Notes: generated by a model not told the origin, from the sequence alone. Positions 9,001-17,880 are shown, counted from the first letter of the stretch. The stretch: DNA of 64,000 nucleotides from Mesorhizobium sp. L-2-11 (GCF_016756595.1 NZ_AP023257.1:2062001-2126000); one strand, 5' to 3'. Translations and numbers: made by a program.

Positions 9001-10655
9001 GGCCATACAGCGTCGCATTCAGCCCGGACGGGAGCCGCATCCTGATCAACTCGCGGGGCCCAATTTCATACCCTTTCCTTTCGCGCCTTTGGGACGTGTC
9101 GAAAGGCATGGAAATTGCAAAATTGGCCGGTCACACGAGCGACACACAATTACAAGGCGTAATGTTCAGTCACGACGGCCGTCGAATTGCGACGGTATCA
9201 CTCGATGGTAGCGCACGACTCTGGGACGGAATCTCGGGGAGATTACTTGACGTGCTCGGCCAAGAGTCCTCGGGGCTCAAACTAAGTTACATGGGCCCGG
9301 ATGAGCGCGATCAGGAGATGAACAGCGTCTTCAGCCAAGACGATCGGTTCTTGGCTGCCGCTTCTCTCAACGGCACGGTTCGTATTTGGGATGTCGAGCG
9401 CACGTCGCTGCTCACCACCATCGTCGGCCATGACGCCTTGATCGAGCACGTGGAATTCAGCCCAGTTAACAACAGCATTCTTCTCACTGCATCGCACGAT
9501 CGCACCGCTCGGCTCTGGGATATCGACGGGGTTCTGACAACTGCGCTGTCCCATGAATTTCCGCCGACCTTTGCGGTCTTTAGTCCCGATAATGTGCACC
9601 TTTTGACTGGAGGTGGGGATAGCGCAGCGCACCTGTGGGAGGTTGTAAGCGGACGTCAGATAGCCGAGCTTGACACACACGAAACTGTCCAAAGTGCGAC
9701 GTTCAGCCCTGATGGAAGTCGCGTTGCAACCGCATCTCTTGGGGGCCGAGTTCTTGTTTGGGACGTTGCAAGCAGACGCGAGGTCGCGCAGCTCAAATCT
9801 CGTGACGGGCTACTTCAAGTTCAGTTTAGTCCCAAGGGAGACCTGTTAGCGGCGGGTTCGGCTCACGGTACCGCACAGTTGTGGGACGCGGCAAGCGGCG
9901 CCGAACTGGCCACCATCAAGACAAGCGGGAAGTTGCCACAGGCGATTTTCGGCCGGGACGGGGATCTCGTCCTTACCGCGACGGACGACAACGCTGCCCA
10001 CCTTTTGAAGATGGACGGAACTGAATTCAAGGTTCTCATCGGGCATCAGAACCGAATCACCGCGGCCGCTTTCAGTCCAGACGGCCAACTGGTTGTCACG
10101 GGTTCACTCGACCGCACCGCGCGGATCTGGTCGATCAAGGACGGAAACAGTGTCGCGACGCTGAAGGGCCACAGCGACGAGCTGACAGCAGTCGCGTTCA
10201 GCCAGGACGGTCAGTCTCTCCTAACTGCCTCACGCGATGGGACCGTTCGAATCTGGAGCGTTCCGGTAGGAACAGAAAAGGTCGTTCTCAGGGGTCACAG
10301 CGGTGCAGTGGACAGCGCGCAAATCAGTCCTGACGGTTTGTATGTCGTGACGACGTCGTCTCAGGATCGCACGGTCAGGCTCTGGGCGGCGCAGTCGGGG
10401 CGCGAGATCGCAGTGCTTGCCAGCCGGGAGGACGAGGCCAACCGACCGGCGCTGATGCGCGCGGCTTTCAATTCCGATGGAACGAAGATCGCAATCGTGT
10501 CCGGTGATGATAGCGTCCGAATAATTCGCGCGTTCCAAACACCTCTGGACCTCATTGACTACGCACGTGGGATTGTTCCACGCGAACTGACCGCCTGCGA
10601 ACGGCGACGTTTCTTCCTTCCTGTCGAAGGTGAAGTTGGCGACTGTCCAAGCTGA
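6042..10655 (+). CDS. class III nucleotide cyclase - STAND NTPase - transmembrane - WD40 protein
   Basis: A 1537-residue multidomain sensor. Residues 1-175 are a class III cyclase domain with metal aspartates D17 (VADVVGYS) and D60 (GSAGDSV) and the transition-state pair N120/R124 (VNVAARLE). Residues about 190-600 form a STAND-type P-loop NTPase with Walker A GMSGSGKSS (about 227) and a Walker B-like LLIAIDQTEELF. A charged coiled stretch (about 620-690) precedes one hydrophobic segment (about 699-718), and residues 820-1510 hold 16 WD40-like units by my count. The base-recognition Lys of adenylate cyclases appears replaced by Gly56, so ATP specificity is uncertain. Expected role: ligand sensing by the propellers, switch through the NTPase, output by cyclic nucleotide. 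Related proteins are common in Mesorhizobium and Bradyrhizobium; a defence role is inference only. Confidence 0.9.
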   Translation: MAVDRVQRRMAAILVADVVGYSRLIGRDEEGTLATLRAYRLIIDRLIVHHEGRVFGSAGDSVIAEFASPVEALRCATEIQLEIDRQNADLPEPGRLRFRIGINLGDVVVEGDNLMGDGVNVAARLEPLSRPGGICVSEAIYAQARDRLSLDFIDLGEHKVKNIARPVHVYRVPLASEEQVRSPFRGLDVFEFENADLFFGRARAIAACTERLEQLAANGKAFLLIYGMSGSGKSSLLRAGLMPSITRPGAVVGISLWRRCLIRPSEGPDAVASLTAGLLREGALPELLALELPAAELTQLCRSAPDRALTLIRQALGKAATAAGSVLSQIRLLIAIDQTEELFTTEKEPASREALVRLLAAFAGSGLVWVIATIRSDFFHRCGEVRGFSALKDGLGSYELLPPTNPEIAQIIREPARAAGLRFEERADLGRLDDVLQDAAAADPGSLPLLEFVLDALYEVGRERRILSFAAYRALGGLEGAIARRADEVVDALPPDIQEALPAVLRALTTVRPGDETVTASPVLLSEVAGTPARLALVDALIAARLLVSDEDAAGHVFVRVAQEALLSRWPRASDIVNANRSFLETRARLKADAHRWHSENKNCELLLPSGKRLAEGEELLLSRREEVDDQVVEYIEASSRAQKEREEKDRQAERALIEAAEVARRERLEREADRLAGEAERRDLAATAAIQLARRTRYAAIVATVLALLAGAGAFVGFRGQQEATRQAVLAQMSADKARSAEKEALEARDQALRSQSLSLAFLSQQTAVSGNTEAAILLALEALPTGTSAHRRPYLFEAEAALYKALLAHRQTRIFPQDAGVTHAAFNRTGDRIVTSSYDKTARIWDVPNGTETAVLKGHQGAVERAEFSPDGSRVITVARDGTARIWNATSGEQLFVLQPVGNFPTAIFSPNGNRVLTAGENSDASLWDAQTGRKVLSVDGRGNCLAGFSPDGRSFATARGDYHAVLIWNAEDGKLNRTLQVRTWPYSVAFSPDGSRILINSRGPISYPFLSRLWDVSKGMEIAKLAGHTSDTQLQGVMFSHDGRRIATVSLDGSARLWDGISGRLLDVLGQESSGLKLSYMGPDERDQEMNSVFSQDDRFLAAASLNGTVRIWDVERTSLLTTIVGHDALIEHVEFSPVNNSILLTASHDRTARLWDIDGVLTTALSHEFPPTFAVFSPDNVHLLTGGGDSAAHLWEVVSGRQIAELDTHETVQSATFSPDGSRVATASLGGRVLVWDVASRREVAQLKSRDGLLQVQFSPKGDLLAAGSAHGTAQLWDAASGAELATIKTSGKLPQAIFGRDGDLVLTATDDNAAHLLKMDGTEFKVLIGHQNRITAAAFSPDGQLVVTGSLDRTARIWSIKDGNSVATLKGHSDELTAVAFSQDGQSLLTASRDGTVRIWSVPVGTEKVVLRGHSGAVDSAQISPDGLYVVTTSSQDRTVRLWAAQSGREIAVLASREDEANRPALMRAAFNSDGTKIAIVSGDDSVRIIRAFQTPLDLIDYARGIVPRELTACERRRFFLPVEGEVGDCPS

Positions 10656-10743
10656 TATCGCTCCAATGCGCTGTCGACCTCACCACGCGATGGTCGGCGT
10701 CAGCCATTCCGAGCTGGCAGTTCTGGCGTTCAAAAATTCTGCC

Positions 10744-10866
10744 TTGCTGAACCGCAATTTTGAAACCGCGTGCAAAAAAGCGATCTTCGGTTGATAAACG
10801 GAGCCTATGCCAGCCCACCTTCTCGTACGTGCGCCCTAGAGGAGGTCTAACGGGACGGCCAATCAC
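10744..10866. repeat. diverged direct repeat, copy B, downstream of the cyclase-STAND gene
   Basis: Within the 391-base gap between two convergent genes (10656-11046) lies the second copy of the sequence at 5733-5858. Because copy A is just upstream of a cyclase gene, copy B may be the leftover 5' region of a lost paralogue. Both copies show in the minus-strand reading the shared peptide core FKIA, hinting at an ancient coding remnant. No intact gene is present in this gap. Confidence 0.6.
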
Positions 10867-11046
10867 CGACGTTTTAGTAGCGGGTCGCCTCGAGCCATCG
10901 GACCGAATAGGCTGCGGATCCCGCATGTTTGTCGGATCGAACCGAAGCCGCATTGGCACGGCGGCTGGTGTCATGTCCATTGCCGTTGCCGGATGGCGCA
11001 TTGCGAGCGCGCCGTTGCCAACTCGCCAACGCCCGAACCACGACCA

Positions 11047-12744
11047 TCAGTTTGCAAGGCACTCGGGAAGACGCACCGGTTTGTCGATCTTTGCCAGAAG
11101 CTCGACCCTGGCGCAGGGCGGGAAACCGACAATGCGCATGGTTTCTATGAGACGCCTGCGGTCCGCATCCGTGTAGACAAGAGGTTCATTCACCCTTCCC
11201 TCGATAGTCAGGTCGGGGAACCGTTTGAGGGCCTCGCTGAACAGGGTTTTCGCTTCCTCGGTACGCCCAACTGCCGCCAGCGCGGCGGGGCGATACGTCC
11301 ATCCCCAGATCCCATAATTCTCCGGCGCCAACCGGTCCATCATGAGCAGCGCGTCGTTGTAGCGGCCGACCATAAAATAGGCGTGGGCAAACATCCTGGT
11401 GCTCCACAACGGGTAGTTCGGATTCAGGTGGATCGCATGATCAGCCATTTCGGCGCCCCGCTTGGCCTCGCCAAAACCCGAAGCCCAAGGCACATAAAAG
11501 GTCAGGATCTCGAACTGATTTGGAGCCATTCGAAGAGCCGCGTCGAATTCCGCCTTGGCGCGCGCGCGTTCGCCCTTTGCGACCAAGCTCTTGGCGAGAA
11601 CCGCATGCGCTTCGGCATCGGCCGGATCGAGCGCCACTGCACGTTTAGCGGCTTCGGCGGCGATACGTCGATTCTTTTCTGGTTCGACGTCGAAACTGGC
11701 CAGCACAGAATGCGAATGGTGCAGTTCCACCCAGGCGCGGGCCAGCGTAGGGTCCAGCTCGATAGCGCGGCTGAGCAGTCTGATGGCTTCCTCGACGTCG
11801 GCGCGATTGAGTTGTTCCAGCTTCTCGGTACCGAGGAGGTAGAGTTCGTACGCGTTGAGGTTGCCGGGAGGTTTGCGGTGCGCCGTTATCCGGCCTGCCT
11901 CTTGGATCAGGCCGGCGCCGCCACCAAGCCGGTTGGAGACCTGCCCAGCAATTTCCGTCTGAATCGCAAACAGGTCCCGGTCCGGTCGGTCCCACCGGTT
12001 CGACCATAGATGATTACCGGTCTTCGCGTCGATGAACTGAGCCGTAACCCGCACCCGATCGGCTTGGCGTTGAATCGAGCCTTCGACCACAAAGCCCGCT
12101 CCGAGCGCTGCACCGACCTCAGTCGGATTGGCGGGCTTGCCTTCGTAGACTTCCGTCGAGTTATGGGCAATGACCTGGAATTCCGGAAACCGTGCGAGAT
12201 CGGTAATGATCTCCTCGGTGAGCCCGCCGGCCAGACGCTGCACACTCGCTTCCCCGCCGATCGCTTGAAACGGCAGCACGGCGACGGATGGTAGGACCGT
12301 GTCAGAACGCTTCACGATGGCGGGACCCATGAAGAGCCAGACTGCCCCTGCCGCCAACAAGACCAGCAGGCCCAGCGCCACAGCCGCCGCGGTCCATTTC
12401 CACCTTGCCGGCGCGGAGGGCGGGTCCACGGCCGCGATCACCAGCCTGTATCCGCGTTTCGGCACGGCCTTAAGTACTGACTGGCTCTCGTCGTGAAGCG
12501 CGCGGCGGATGTCGCGCACGCATTGCACCAGGCTGTCATCGGTGACGAATACGCCTGGCCAAACCGCCTGCATCAGCTCGTCTTTGGTGACCAGGCGACC
12601 GGCGTTTTCCAGGAGATATTTCAGGAGGTCGAAGGCCCGCGGTCTGAGGGCGATCTCGCGTCCTTCCCGGTCACGCACAAACCCTCCGGCAACATCGACG
12701 ATGACGCCGTTGATGGCGAATGTCCGGCCAGCCCGGGAATCCAT
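11047..12744 (-). CDS. CadC/TolB-like membrane-bound winged-helix regulator with TPR domain
   Basis: A 565-residue protein. Residues 1-100 form an OmpR/CadC-type winged-helix DNA-binding domain (PRAFDLLKYLLENAG, recognition region DDSLVQCVRDIRRAL, wing VPKRGYRLV). One transmembrane segment lies at about 115-140. It is followed by a TolB/FlgO-like domain starting SVAVLPFQAIGG (about 155) and tetratricopeptide repeats from about 310 to 530. The ATG at 12744 has GGGAGG upstream. Such one-component regulators bind DNA in the cytoplasm while the C-terminal part senses outside the membrane; target genes are unknown. The gene faces the cyclase-STAND gene tail to tail, and both types belong to expanded Mesorhizobium families. 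Confidence 0.9.
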   Translation of the reverse strand: MDSRAGRTFAINGVIVDVAGGFVRDREGREIALRPRAFDLLKYLLENAGRLVTKDELMQAVWPGVFVTDDSLVQCVRDIRRALHDESQSVLKAVPKRGYRLVIAAVDPPSAPARWKWTAAAVALGLLVLLAAGAVWLFMGPAIVKRSDTVLPSVAVLPFQAIGGEASVQRLAGGLTEEIITDLARFPEFQVIAHNSTEVYEGKPANPTEVGAALGAGFVVEGSIQRQADRVRVTAQFIDAKTGNHLWSNRWDRPDRDLFAIQTEIAGQVSNRLGGGAGLIQEAGRITAHRKPPGNLNAYELYLLGTEKLEQLNRADVEEAIRLLSRAIELDPTLARAWVELHHSHSVLASFDVEPEKNRRIAAEAAKRAVALDPADAEAHAVLAKSLVAKGERARAKAEFDAALRMAPNQFEILTFYVPWASGFGEAKRGAEMADHAIHLNPNYPLWSTRMFAHAYFMVGRYNDALLMMDRLAPENYGIWGWTYRPAALAAVGRTEEAKTLFSEALKRFPDLTIEGRVNEPLVYTDADRRRLIETMRIVGFPPCARVELLAKIDKPVRLPECLAN

Positions 12745-12929
12745 CCTCCGCCTCCCGCGTGTCCCGCGGGTATTTTCTAATTAATTATAGCAGATGCTTG
12801 TAAAAGCTTGAATGCAGACGGAGACCTTTGTTTTCGGCAAATTTTCACCGAACCATCACCAGTCGTTCGTTACATTGGCGCGGCGACGATCCAATGTCTC
12901 AGTCGTTCCGAAGATTTGGAATGGGTTGA

Positions 12930-13286
12930 ATGCCGAGACGCCGTTCCCTGCCGACCGTTGCCGTCATTTTCGTGGGCGGGGCCCTTTGTTCGCCGGGCGT
13001 GAACGCGCACGATGCAGGAGCGGGATGGTACTACCCGCCCAGCTGTTGCGACGGCAATGGCGCTATCGGCGATTGTCAGATGATCCCGGCCAACTCAGTG
13101 ACGGAAGCGCCGGATGGTTTTGCCGTCGTGCTGTTCCCCGGCGACCATCACCTGGTGACGCGAAAACAGAGCTTCCGTATCCCATACGGCAGTGAGATCA
13201 GGTCGGGCGACGGCAATTATCATATCTGTCTTTACCCGACGCAGGCCACCGTCTTCTGCTTCTTTGCGCCGCCAGGATCAGTGTGA
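12930..13286 (+). CDS. small exported cysteine-containing protein
   Basis: A 118-residue protein with a Sec signal peptide (hydrophobic TVAVIFVGGALCSPG, likely cleavage after VNA at about residue 26). The mature part starts with a WYYPPSCCDGNGAIGDC cluster and ends with more cysteines (HICLYPTQATVFCFF), so a disulfide-bonded periplasmic protein is likely. Rhizobia encode several small secreted proteins with a similar W-Y-P-x-x-C-C-x-x-x-D-C pattern, but no function is known to me. It diverges from the TPR regulator across 185 bases. The ribosome-binding site is weak. Confidence 0.75.
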   Translation: MPRRRSLPTVAVIFVGGALCSPGVNAHDAGAGWYYPPSCCDGNGAIGDCQMIPANSVTEAPDGFAVVLFPGDHHLVTRKQSFRIPYGSEIRSGDGNYHICLYPTQATVFCFFAPPGSV

Positions 13287-13533
13287 CTGCTGCGGGGTCA
13301 TGACCACGTCGGTGTCAGGATGTCTGCTGAAGCCGGCATTTACAGTTCAGCCGAATTGCCAATGCCCGGCGCACTCGCGCCACAAGCGGACCTTCGTGCG
13401 ATCCGACTTCTTTGGCGGCAGGCGCTCTCGGGGTGGCCCGAAATTTGGTCGTGCCGTAGGGCGGCACAGATGTTATCTTAGAAGTTGCTAATATTGAGGT
13501 CGAGGGGTCGACCATGCAAAAGGAGAACCCACC

Positions 13534-14151
13534 ATGAAGCCGCATTCCCTCAGAGCTCGCCGTATTGGCGTGCTTCTGTTCTCACTGTGTGCTTTCGGGC
13601 TGATGACGTCAGCCTCAATGCCCGCAGACAGCAAATTCGCCGTCGAGCCTGTGGTTGAGAAAAAGGTGAAGGAACTGCCCTCCGGACCATTGTTTTGGCG
13701 GCTGGAAAATTTCCCAACGCTGGCGCAGGCCCAAAGCGCTGCGGGCCCGACCTCGCTTGCGGCGGAGGTCGCAGGCAAGGTCTGGCTGTTCACGCTTGGA
13801 CCGAAGGATGGGTCTACGCCCGGCGGAACCAAGGTCGTCGAGATCGGTCCCCTTCCGCCGATCAGCGCGAGCGAGTATTTGCTGCGCGTCAACCGCGCCG
13901 GTGGAGCGCCCGGTGCCAAGACGCCGATCCATACGCATCCGGGGCCCGAGGCCTTCTACGTGCTGGCCGGCAAGCTCGGCCAGAGGACGCCCCACGGCGT
14001 AGCCTACGCCGAAGCCGGCACGGCCATGACCGGACACGGGGCCGATACGCCGATGGAAGTGTTCAGCGCCGGCACAACCGATCTCGATGAGCTGGCCATT
14101 TTCGTGGTCGACGCCAATCAGCCGTTCTCGTCGAAGGCCAGCCTCGACTGA
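13534..14151 (+). CDS. exported cupin-domain protein
   Basis: A 205-residue protein with an N-terminal signal peptide (GVLLFSLCAFGLMTSASMPA) and a single cupin barrel in the C-terminal half. The metal-binding motif HTHPGPEAFYVLAG (about residue 130) supplies His, His and Glu ligands; the second cupin motif is weak, ending near MEVFSAG. The start at 13534 is supported by AAAGGAG. The seven-codon frame beginning at ATG 13514 runs through this site and ends by ATGA overlap with the start. Substrate and activity cannot be inferred beyond a small-molecule-binding or oxidase-type cupin in the periplasm. Confidence 0.85.
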   Translation: MKPHSLRARRIGVLLFSLCAFGLMTSASMPADSKFAVEPVVEKKVKELPSGPLFWRLENFPTLAQAQSAAGPTSLAAEVAGKVWLFTLGPKDGSTPGGTKVVEIGPLPPISASEYLLRVNRAGGAPGAKTPIHTHPGPEAFYVLAGKLGQRTPHGVAYAEAGTAMTGHGADTPMEVFSAGTTDLDELAIFVVDANQPFSSKASLD

Positions 14152-14317
14152 GGCGACATTTCCCGGGGTGGCGCGAATGTTCGGGACGAGCTGAGGCGGC
14201 ACCCAAGCGAAGATCCGCAAGCTTCCCGAAATTTTGGATCTTCGCTTACACGCATCATCGAATGGCAGTTTTGGTCCGGTTCTCGCTGACGCGGAACCTT
14301 CGGTTCGTGATCATGGC

Positions 14318-14767
14318 CTACTCCAGCCATTCGGTGATGAAGCTGCTGTTTTCGTGGATGTCGGTGGTCTCCAGCGGGCCTGGGCCGAGATTGGTGAATT
14401 TGTGCGGCGTGTTCGGCGGCACGATCAGGATCTGGCCGGCCGACGCCTCGATCTGCCGGTCGCCGACGGTGAACAGCCCGGTGCCCGTGCGGATGATGAA
14501 AATCTCGCAATAGGGATGCATGTGCAGCCGCGGGCCGCCGCCGATCTCCGGCAGATAGTTGAAGATCAGGCAGCTTTTGGAGCCGTAGGCGCCGCACTGC
14601 AGTTCGCCCTGCCAATGGTCGGGCCAGCGGTCGGGCGTCCCGGCCCATTTGTCGCGATCGATGACATGCGCCATGAGCCGAGAATAAACCGAGGCCACGT
14701 CTTCTGTCGAGGCAACGCAGGCGCTGCTTCGCGGGTCGATTTCGGTCGTTTTCGCCGTGTTCGACAT
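14318..14767 (-). CDS. cytoplasmic cupin protein
   Basis: A 149-residue protein with no signal peptide and a typical single cupin: motif 1 GGPRLHMHPYCEIFII (two His, Glu) and motif 2 ILIVPPNTPHKFTNLG (His). I chose ATG 14767 rather than the TTG at 14845 because the cupin fold begins well downstream and the extra 26 residues are arginine-rich without codon bias. It diverges from petA with about 220 bases between. Function is unassigned; sensing of a small acid or sugar, or an isomerase/dioxygenase role, are all possible. Confidence 0.85.
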   Translation of the reverse strand: MSNTAKTTEIDPRSSACVASTEDVASVYSRLMAHVIDRDKWAGTPDRWPDHWQGELQCGAYGSKSCLIFNYLPEIGGGPRLHMHPYCEIFIIRTGTGLFTVGDRQIEASAGQILIVPPNTPHKFTNLGPGPLETTDIHENSSFITEWLE

Positions 14768-14986
14768 GGGCCCGTCGCCACGCCGCCCACCGTCGAATTG
14801 CGTCCCCGCGACAATCTGCCCTTGTGCCTTCACCCGTCTGGACAAAAACGGGCTTCACGCATAAACCGAAGTCCAATTGCCGGAGGAATTCGCTAGCCTG
14901 TTCGCCATGCGCTGTCGGGTTGGCGTGAAAGAGCGGGGAACAAGCCTCGGCCACCGGCACGGAAGAGGCGAAAGGATCAGGCACCC

Positions 14987-15547
14987 GTGAGCGCAACCGA
15001 CATCCAGGATCCCAACCGCCGTGATTTTCTCTACGTCGCCACTGGCATGGCTGCGGTGGTCGGCGCGGGTGCCGTCGCCTGGCCGTTCATCGACCAGATG
15101 CGCCCGGATGCCTCGACGCTGGCGCTGGCCTCGGTCGAGGTCGACGTCTCCTCGCTGACGCCGGGAACGTCGCTTGTGGTGAAATGGCGCGGCAAACCGG
15201 TGGTGGTGCGCAACCGCACCGAAAAAGAGATGAAGGACGGCCAGGCGGTCAATCTGGCCGAGCTCAAGGATCCGCTCGCCCGCAACGCCAATCTGCCGGC
15301 CGATGCGCCGGCGACGGACGCCAACCGCACCACGCCGGGCAAGGAGGCCTGGATGGTGATGGTCCAGGTCTGCACCCATCTCGGCTGCATTCCGCTCGGC
15401 CAGGAAGGCGAGTTCGGCGGCTGGTTCTGCCCGTGCCACGGTTCGACATACGACACCGCCGGCCGCGTCCGCGGCGGACCGGCGCCGGAGAACATGTCGG
15501 TGCCGGTATTCCAGTTCATTTCCGACACCAAGATCCGTATCGGCTGA
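14987..15547 (+). CDS. petA: ubiquinol-cytochrome c reductase Rieske iron-sulfur subunit
   Basis: A 186-residue Rieske protein of the bc1 complex, carrying the 2Fe-2S cluster that takes the first electron from ubiquinol. Cluster ligands are C129-T-H131-L-G-C134 and C148-P-C150-H151-G. The N-terminus has a twin-arginine motif ([11 protein letters not shown]) followed by a hydrophobic anchor, as expected for a Tat-exported, uncleaved Rieske protein. It starts with GTG 14987 after AAAGGA. It is the first gene of the petABC operon, followed 17 bases later by petB. Confidence 0.98.
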   Translation: MSATDIQDPNRRDFLYVATGMAAVVGAGAVAWPFIDQMRPDASTLALASVEVDVSSLTPGTSLVVKWRGKPVVVRNRTEKEMKDGQAVNLAELKDPLARNANLPADAPATDANRTTPGKEAWMVMVQVCTHLGCIPLGQEGEFGGWFCPCHGSTYDTAGRVRGGPAPENMSVPVFQFISDTKIRIG

Positions 15548-15564
15548 GGCGAGGGGACATTTTT

Positions 15565-16869
15565 ATGAGCGAGGGACACTCGACCTATACGCCCAAGACC
15601 GGCATCGGACGCTGGGTCGACGCCCGCATGCCGCTGCCGCGGCTGGTCTATGACAGTTTCGTCGCCTATCCGGTGCCGCGCAACCTCAATTATGCGTGGA
15701 CCTTCGGCGGCATCCTGGCGCTCATGCTGGCGGCGCAGATGCTGACCGGCATCGTGCTGGCCATGCACTATGCGGCGGACAGCAGTCTCGCCTTCGATTC
15801 GGTCGAGAAGATCATGCGCGACGTGAATTCGGGCTGGCTGTTGCGTTATCTGCATTCGAACGGCGCGTCGTTCTTCTTCGTCGCCGTCTATATCCATATC
15901 TTCCGCGGCCTCTACTATGGTTCCTACAAGGCGCCGCGCGAGCTTCTGTGGATCCTCGGCTGCATCATCTACCTCTTGATGATGGCGACAGGCTTCATGG
16001 GCTATGTGCTGCCCTGGGGACAGATGTCGTTCTGGGGGGCGACCGTCATCACCGGCTTCTTCAGCGCCATTCCGCTGGTCGGCGAATGGATCCAGCAGCT
16101 TCTGCTCGGCGGCTTCGCTGTCGACAACCCGACGCTGAACCGCTTCTTTTCATTGCACTATCTGCTGCCGTTCATGATCGCCGGCGTCGTCGTGCTGCAT
16201 ATCTGGGCGCTGCATGTGGTCGGCCAGTCGAACCCGACCGGCATCGAGGTCAAATCGAAGACCGATACCGTCGCCTTCACCCCTTACGCGACCATCAAGG
16301 ACGCGTTCGGGATGCTGGTGTTCCTGTTCGTCTTCGCCTATTTCGTCTTCTACCTGCCGAACTTTCTCGGTCATCCCGACAACTACGTCGTCGCCGACCC
16401 GCTGAAGACGCCGGCCCATATCGTGCCGGAATGGTACTTCCTGCCGTTCTACGCGATCCTGCGCGCCATCACCTTCAATATCGGGCCGATCAACTCCAAG
16501 CTCGGTGGCGTGCTGGCGATGTTCGGCTCCATCGCCGTGCTGTTCCTGGTGCCGTGGCTCGACACCTCGAAGGTGCGCTCGGCGGTCTACCGGCCCTGGT
16601 ACAAGCTGTTCTTCTGGCTGTTCGTGATCGATGCCGTCCTGCTTGGCTGGCTGGGTTCGCAGCCGGCCGAAGGCAGCTACGTCTTCATGGCGCAGATGGC
16701 GACATTGTTCTACTTCGCCTTCTTCCTGGTCGTGCTGCCGGTGCTGGGCCTGATCGAGACCCCGCGGCGATTGCCGAATTCAATCACCGAGGCAGTTCTC
16801 GAGAAGAACAAGGGTGGCGGTGGCGGGCATCCGGCTCGCGCGACAGCCGCGCCGGAAACCAAGGGCTGA
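15565..16869 (+). CDS. petB: cytochrome b of the bc1 complex
   Basis: A 434-residue integral membrane protein with eight predicted helices, carrying the two b hemes and both quinone sites of complex III. Recognisable are the heme-ligand helices ([17 protein letters not shown] and [20 protein letters not shown]) and the Qo-site motif PEWYF. ATG 15565 follows GAGGGGA. The C-terminal tail is a glycine-rich, non-conserved KGGGGGHPA segment. It sits between petA and petC in the usual order. Confidence 0.98.
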   Translation: MSEGHSTYTPKTGIGRWVDARMPLPRLVYDSFVAYPVPRNLNYAWTFGGILALMLAAQMLTGIVLAMHYAADSSLAFDSVEKIMRDVNSGWLLRYLHSNGASFFFVAVYIHIFRGLYYGSYKAPRELLWILGCIIYLLMMATGFMGYVLPWGQMSFWGATVITGFFSAIPLVGEWIQQLLLGGFAVDNPTLNRFFSLHYLLPFMIAGVVVLHIWALHVVGQSNPTGIEVKSKTDTVAFTPYATIKDAFGMLVFLFVFAYFVFYLPNFLGHPDNYVVADPLKTPAHIVPEWYFLPFYAILRAITFNIGPINSKLGGVLAMFGSIAVLFLVPWLDTSKVRSAVYRPWYKLFFWLFVIDAVLLGWLGSQPAEGSYVFMAQMATLFYFAFFLVVLPVLGLIETPRRLPNSITEAVLEKNKGGGGGHPARATAAPETKG

Positions 16870-16915
16870 GCATGCTGCCGAAAAGTGGAGACCGGTTTTC
16901 GGACAAGATCATGCT
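16870..16915. repeat. small palindromic intergenic repeat between petB and petC
   Basis: This 46-base element has outer arms GCATG / CATGC and a CCGAAAAGTGG / CCGGTTTTCGG core, a form I know as a widespread rhizobial mosaic repeat. It separates petB from petC inside the operon. If read in frame it would add 29 residues to PetC, which is a reason to reject that earlier start. Confidence 0.7.
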
Positions 16916-16958
16916 CGAGACGACGACAGCGCGCCAGAGAATCTCAAGGGGATTTGGT

Positions 16959-17831
16959 ATGAAGACGATTCTCACCTCGCTGGCGCTGCTCGGCTTTGTG
17001 CTGGCAGGCACTGCGGCCGCGACCACCGTGGCAATCGCCCAGGAGGAGGCGCACAGCGAAGCCGCGCCGACGCATTTCCCGATACACGAGCCGAAGGAGA
17101 TGGACTGGAGCTTCGCCGGGCCGTTCGGCACCTACGACAAGGCGCAGTTGCAGCGCGGGCTGAAGGTCTACAAGGAAGTCTGCGCCGCCTGTCATTCGAT
17201 GAAATTGGTGGCGTTCCGCACCCTGGAAGACCTTGGCTATTCGGAAGCGCAGGTCAAGGCGCTGGCCGCCGAGTACACGATCAACGATGGCCCCAACGAT
17301 GCCGGCGAGATGTTCGATCGTCCCGGCATACCGTCCGACTATTTCCCGTCGCCGTACCCCAACGATCAGGCAGCAGCGGCCGCCAATGGCGGAGCTGCCC
17401 CGCCCGATATGTCGCTGCTGGCCAAGGCGCGCGGCGTCGAGCGCGGCTTTCCGCGCTTCGTCTTCGACATCTTCACGCAATACGCCCAGGGCGGTCCCGA
17501 CTACATCCACTCGCTGCTGACCGGCTATGACGAGCAGCCGCCGGCGGGCATGGAGATACCGGAAGGCACCCACTACAATCCGTACTTCATAGCCGGCGTC
17601 TCGCTGAAGATGCCCAACCCGCTATCCGACGATCAGGTGACCTATGACGACGGCTCGCCGCAGACGGTCGACCAGTATTCCCGCGACGTGTCGGCCTTCC
17701 TGATGTGGGCAGCCGAGCCGCATCTGGAAGACCGCAAGAAGACCGGCTTTCGCGTGCTGGTCTTCCTGTTGCTGTTCGGCGCGCTGGTCTATCTGACCAA
17801 GCGCAAGGTGTGGGCCGGCGTGGCGCACTGA
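16959..17831 (+). CDS. petC: cytochrome c1 of the bc1 complex
   Basis: A 290-residue c1-type cytochrome. A cleavable signal peptide ([17 protein letters not shown]...VAIAQ) is followed by the heme c site C75-A-A-C78-H79, the likely axial Met218 in SLKMPNPL, and a C-terminal anchor ([14 protein letters not shown]) before a basic tail. It hands electrons from the Rieske cluster to soluble or membrane cytochrome c. I chose ATG 16959, with AAGGGG upstream, because it begins a proper signal peptide; the alternative ATG 16872 lies inside the palindromic repeat. Confidence 0.97.
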   Translation: MKTILTSLALLGFVLAGTAAATTVAIAQEEAHSEAAPTHFPIHEPKEMDWSFAGPFGTYDKAQLQRGLKVYKEVCAACHSMKLVAFRTLEDLGYSEAQVKALAAEYTINDGPNDAGEMFDRPGIPSDYFPSPYPNDQAAAAANGGAAPPDMSLLAKARGVERGFPRFVFDIFTQYAQGGPDYIHSLLTGYDEQPPAGMEIPEGTHYNPYFIAGVSLKMPNPLSDDQVTYDDGSPQTVDQYSRDVSAFLMWAAEPHLEDRKKTGFRVLVFLLLFGALVYLTKRKVWAGVAH

Positions 17832-17853
17832 GCTGCTCCAAGCCACGAGATCG

Positions 17854-17880
17854 AAAGGGCGTCGAAGGGCGCCCTTTTTG
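17854..17880 (+). terminator. rho-independent terminator of petABC
   Basis: AAGGGCG and CGCCCTT form a stem around an eight-base loop, followed by a T run and G at 17880. It lies 23 bases after the petC stop and separates the operon from apt. Confidence 0.85.

Noticed and set aside
16872..16958. Earlier start for petC
   Set aside because: The added residues come from a palindromic repeat and would bury the signal peptide.
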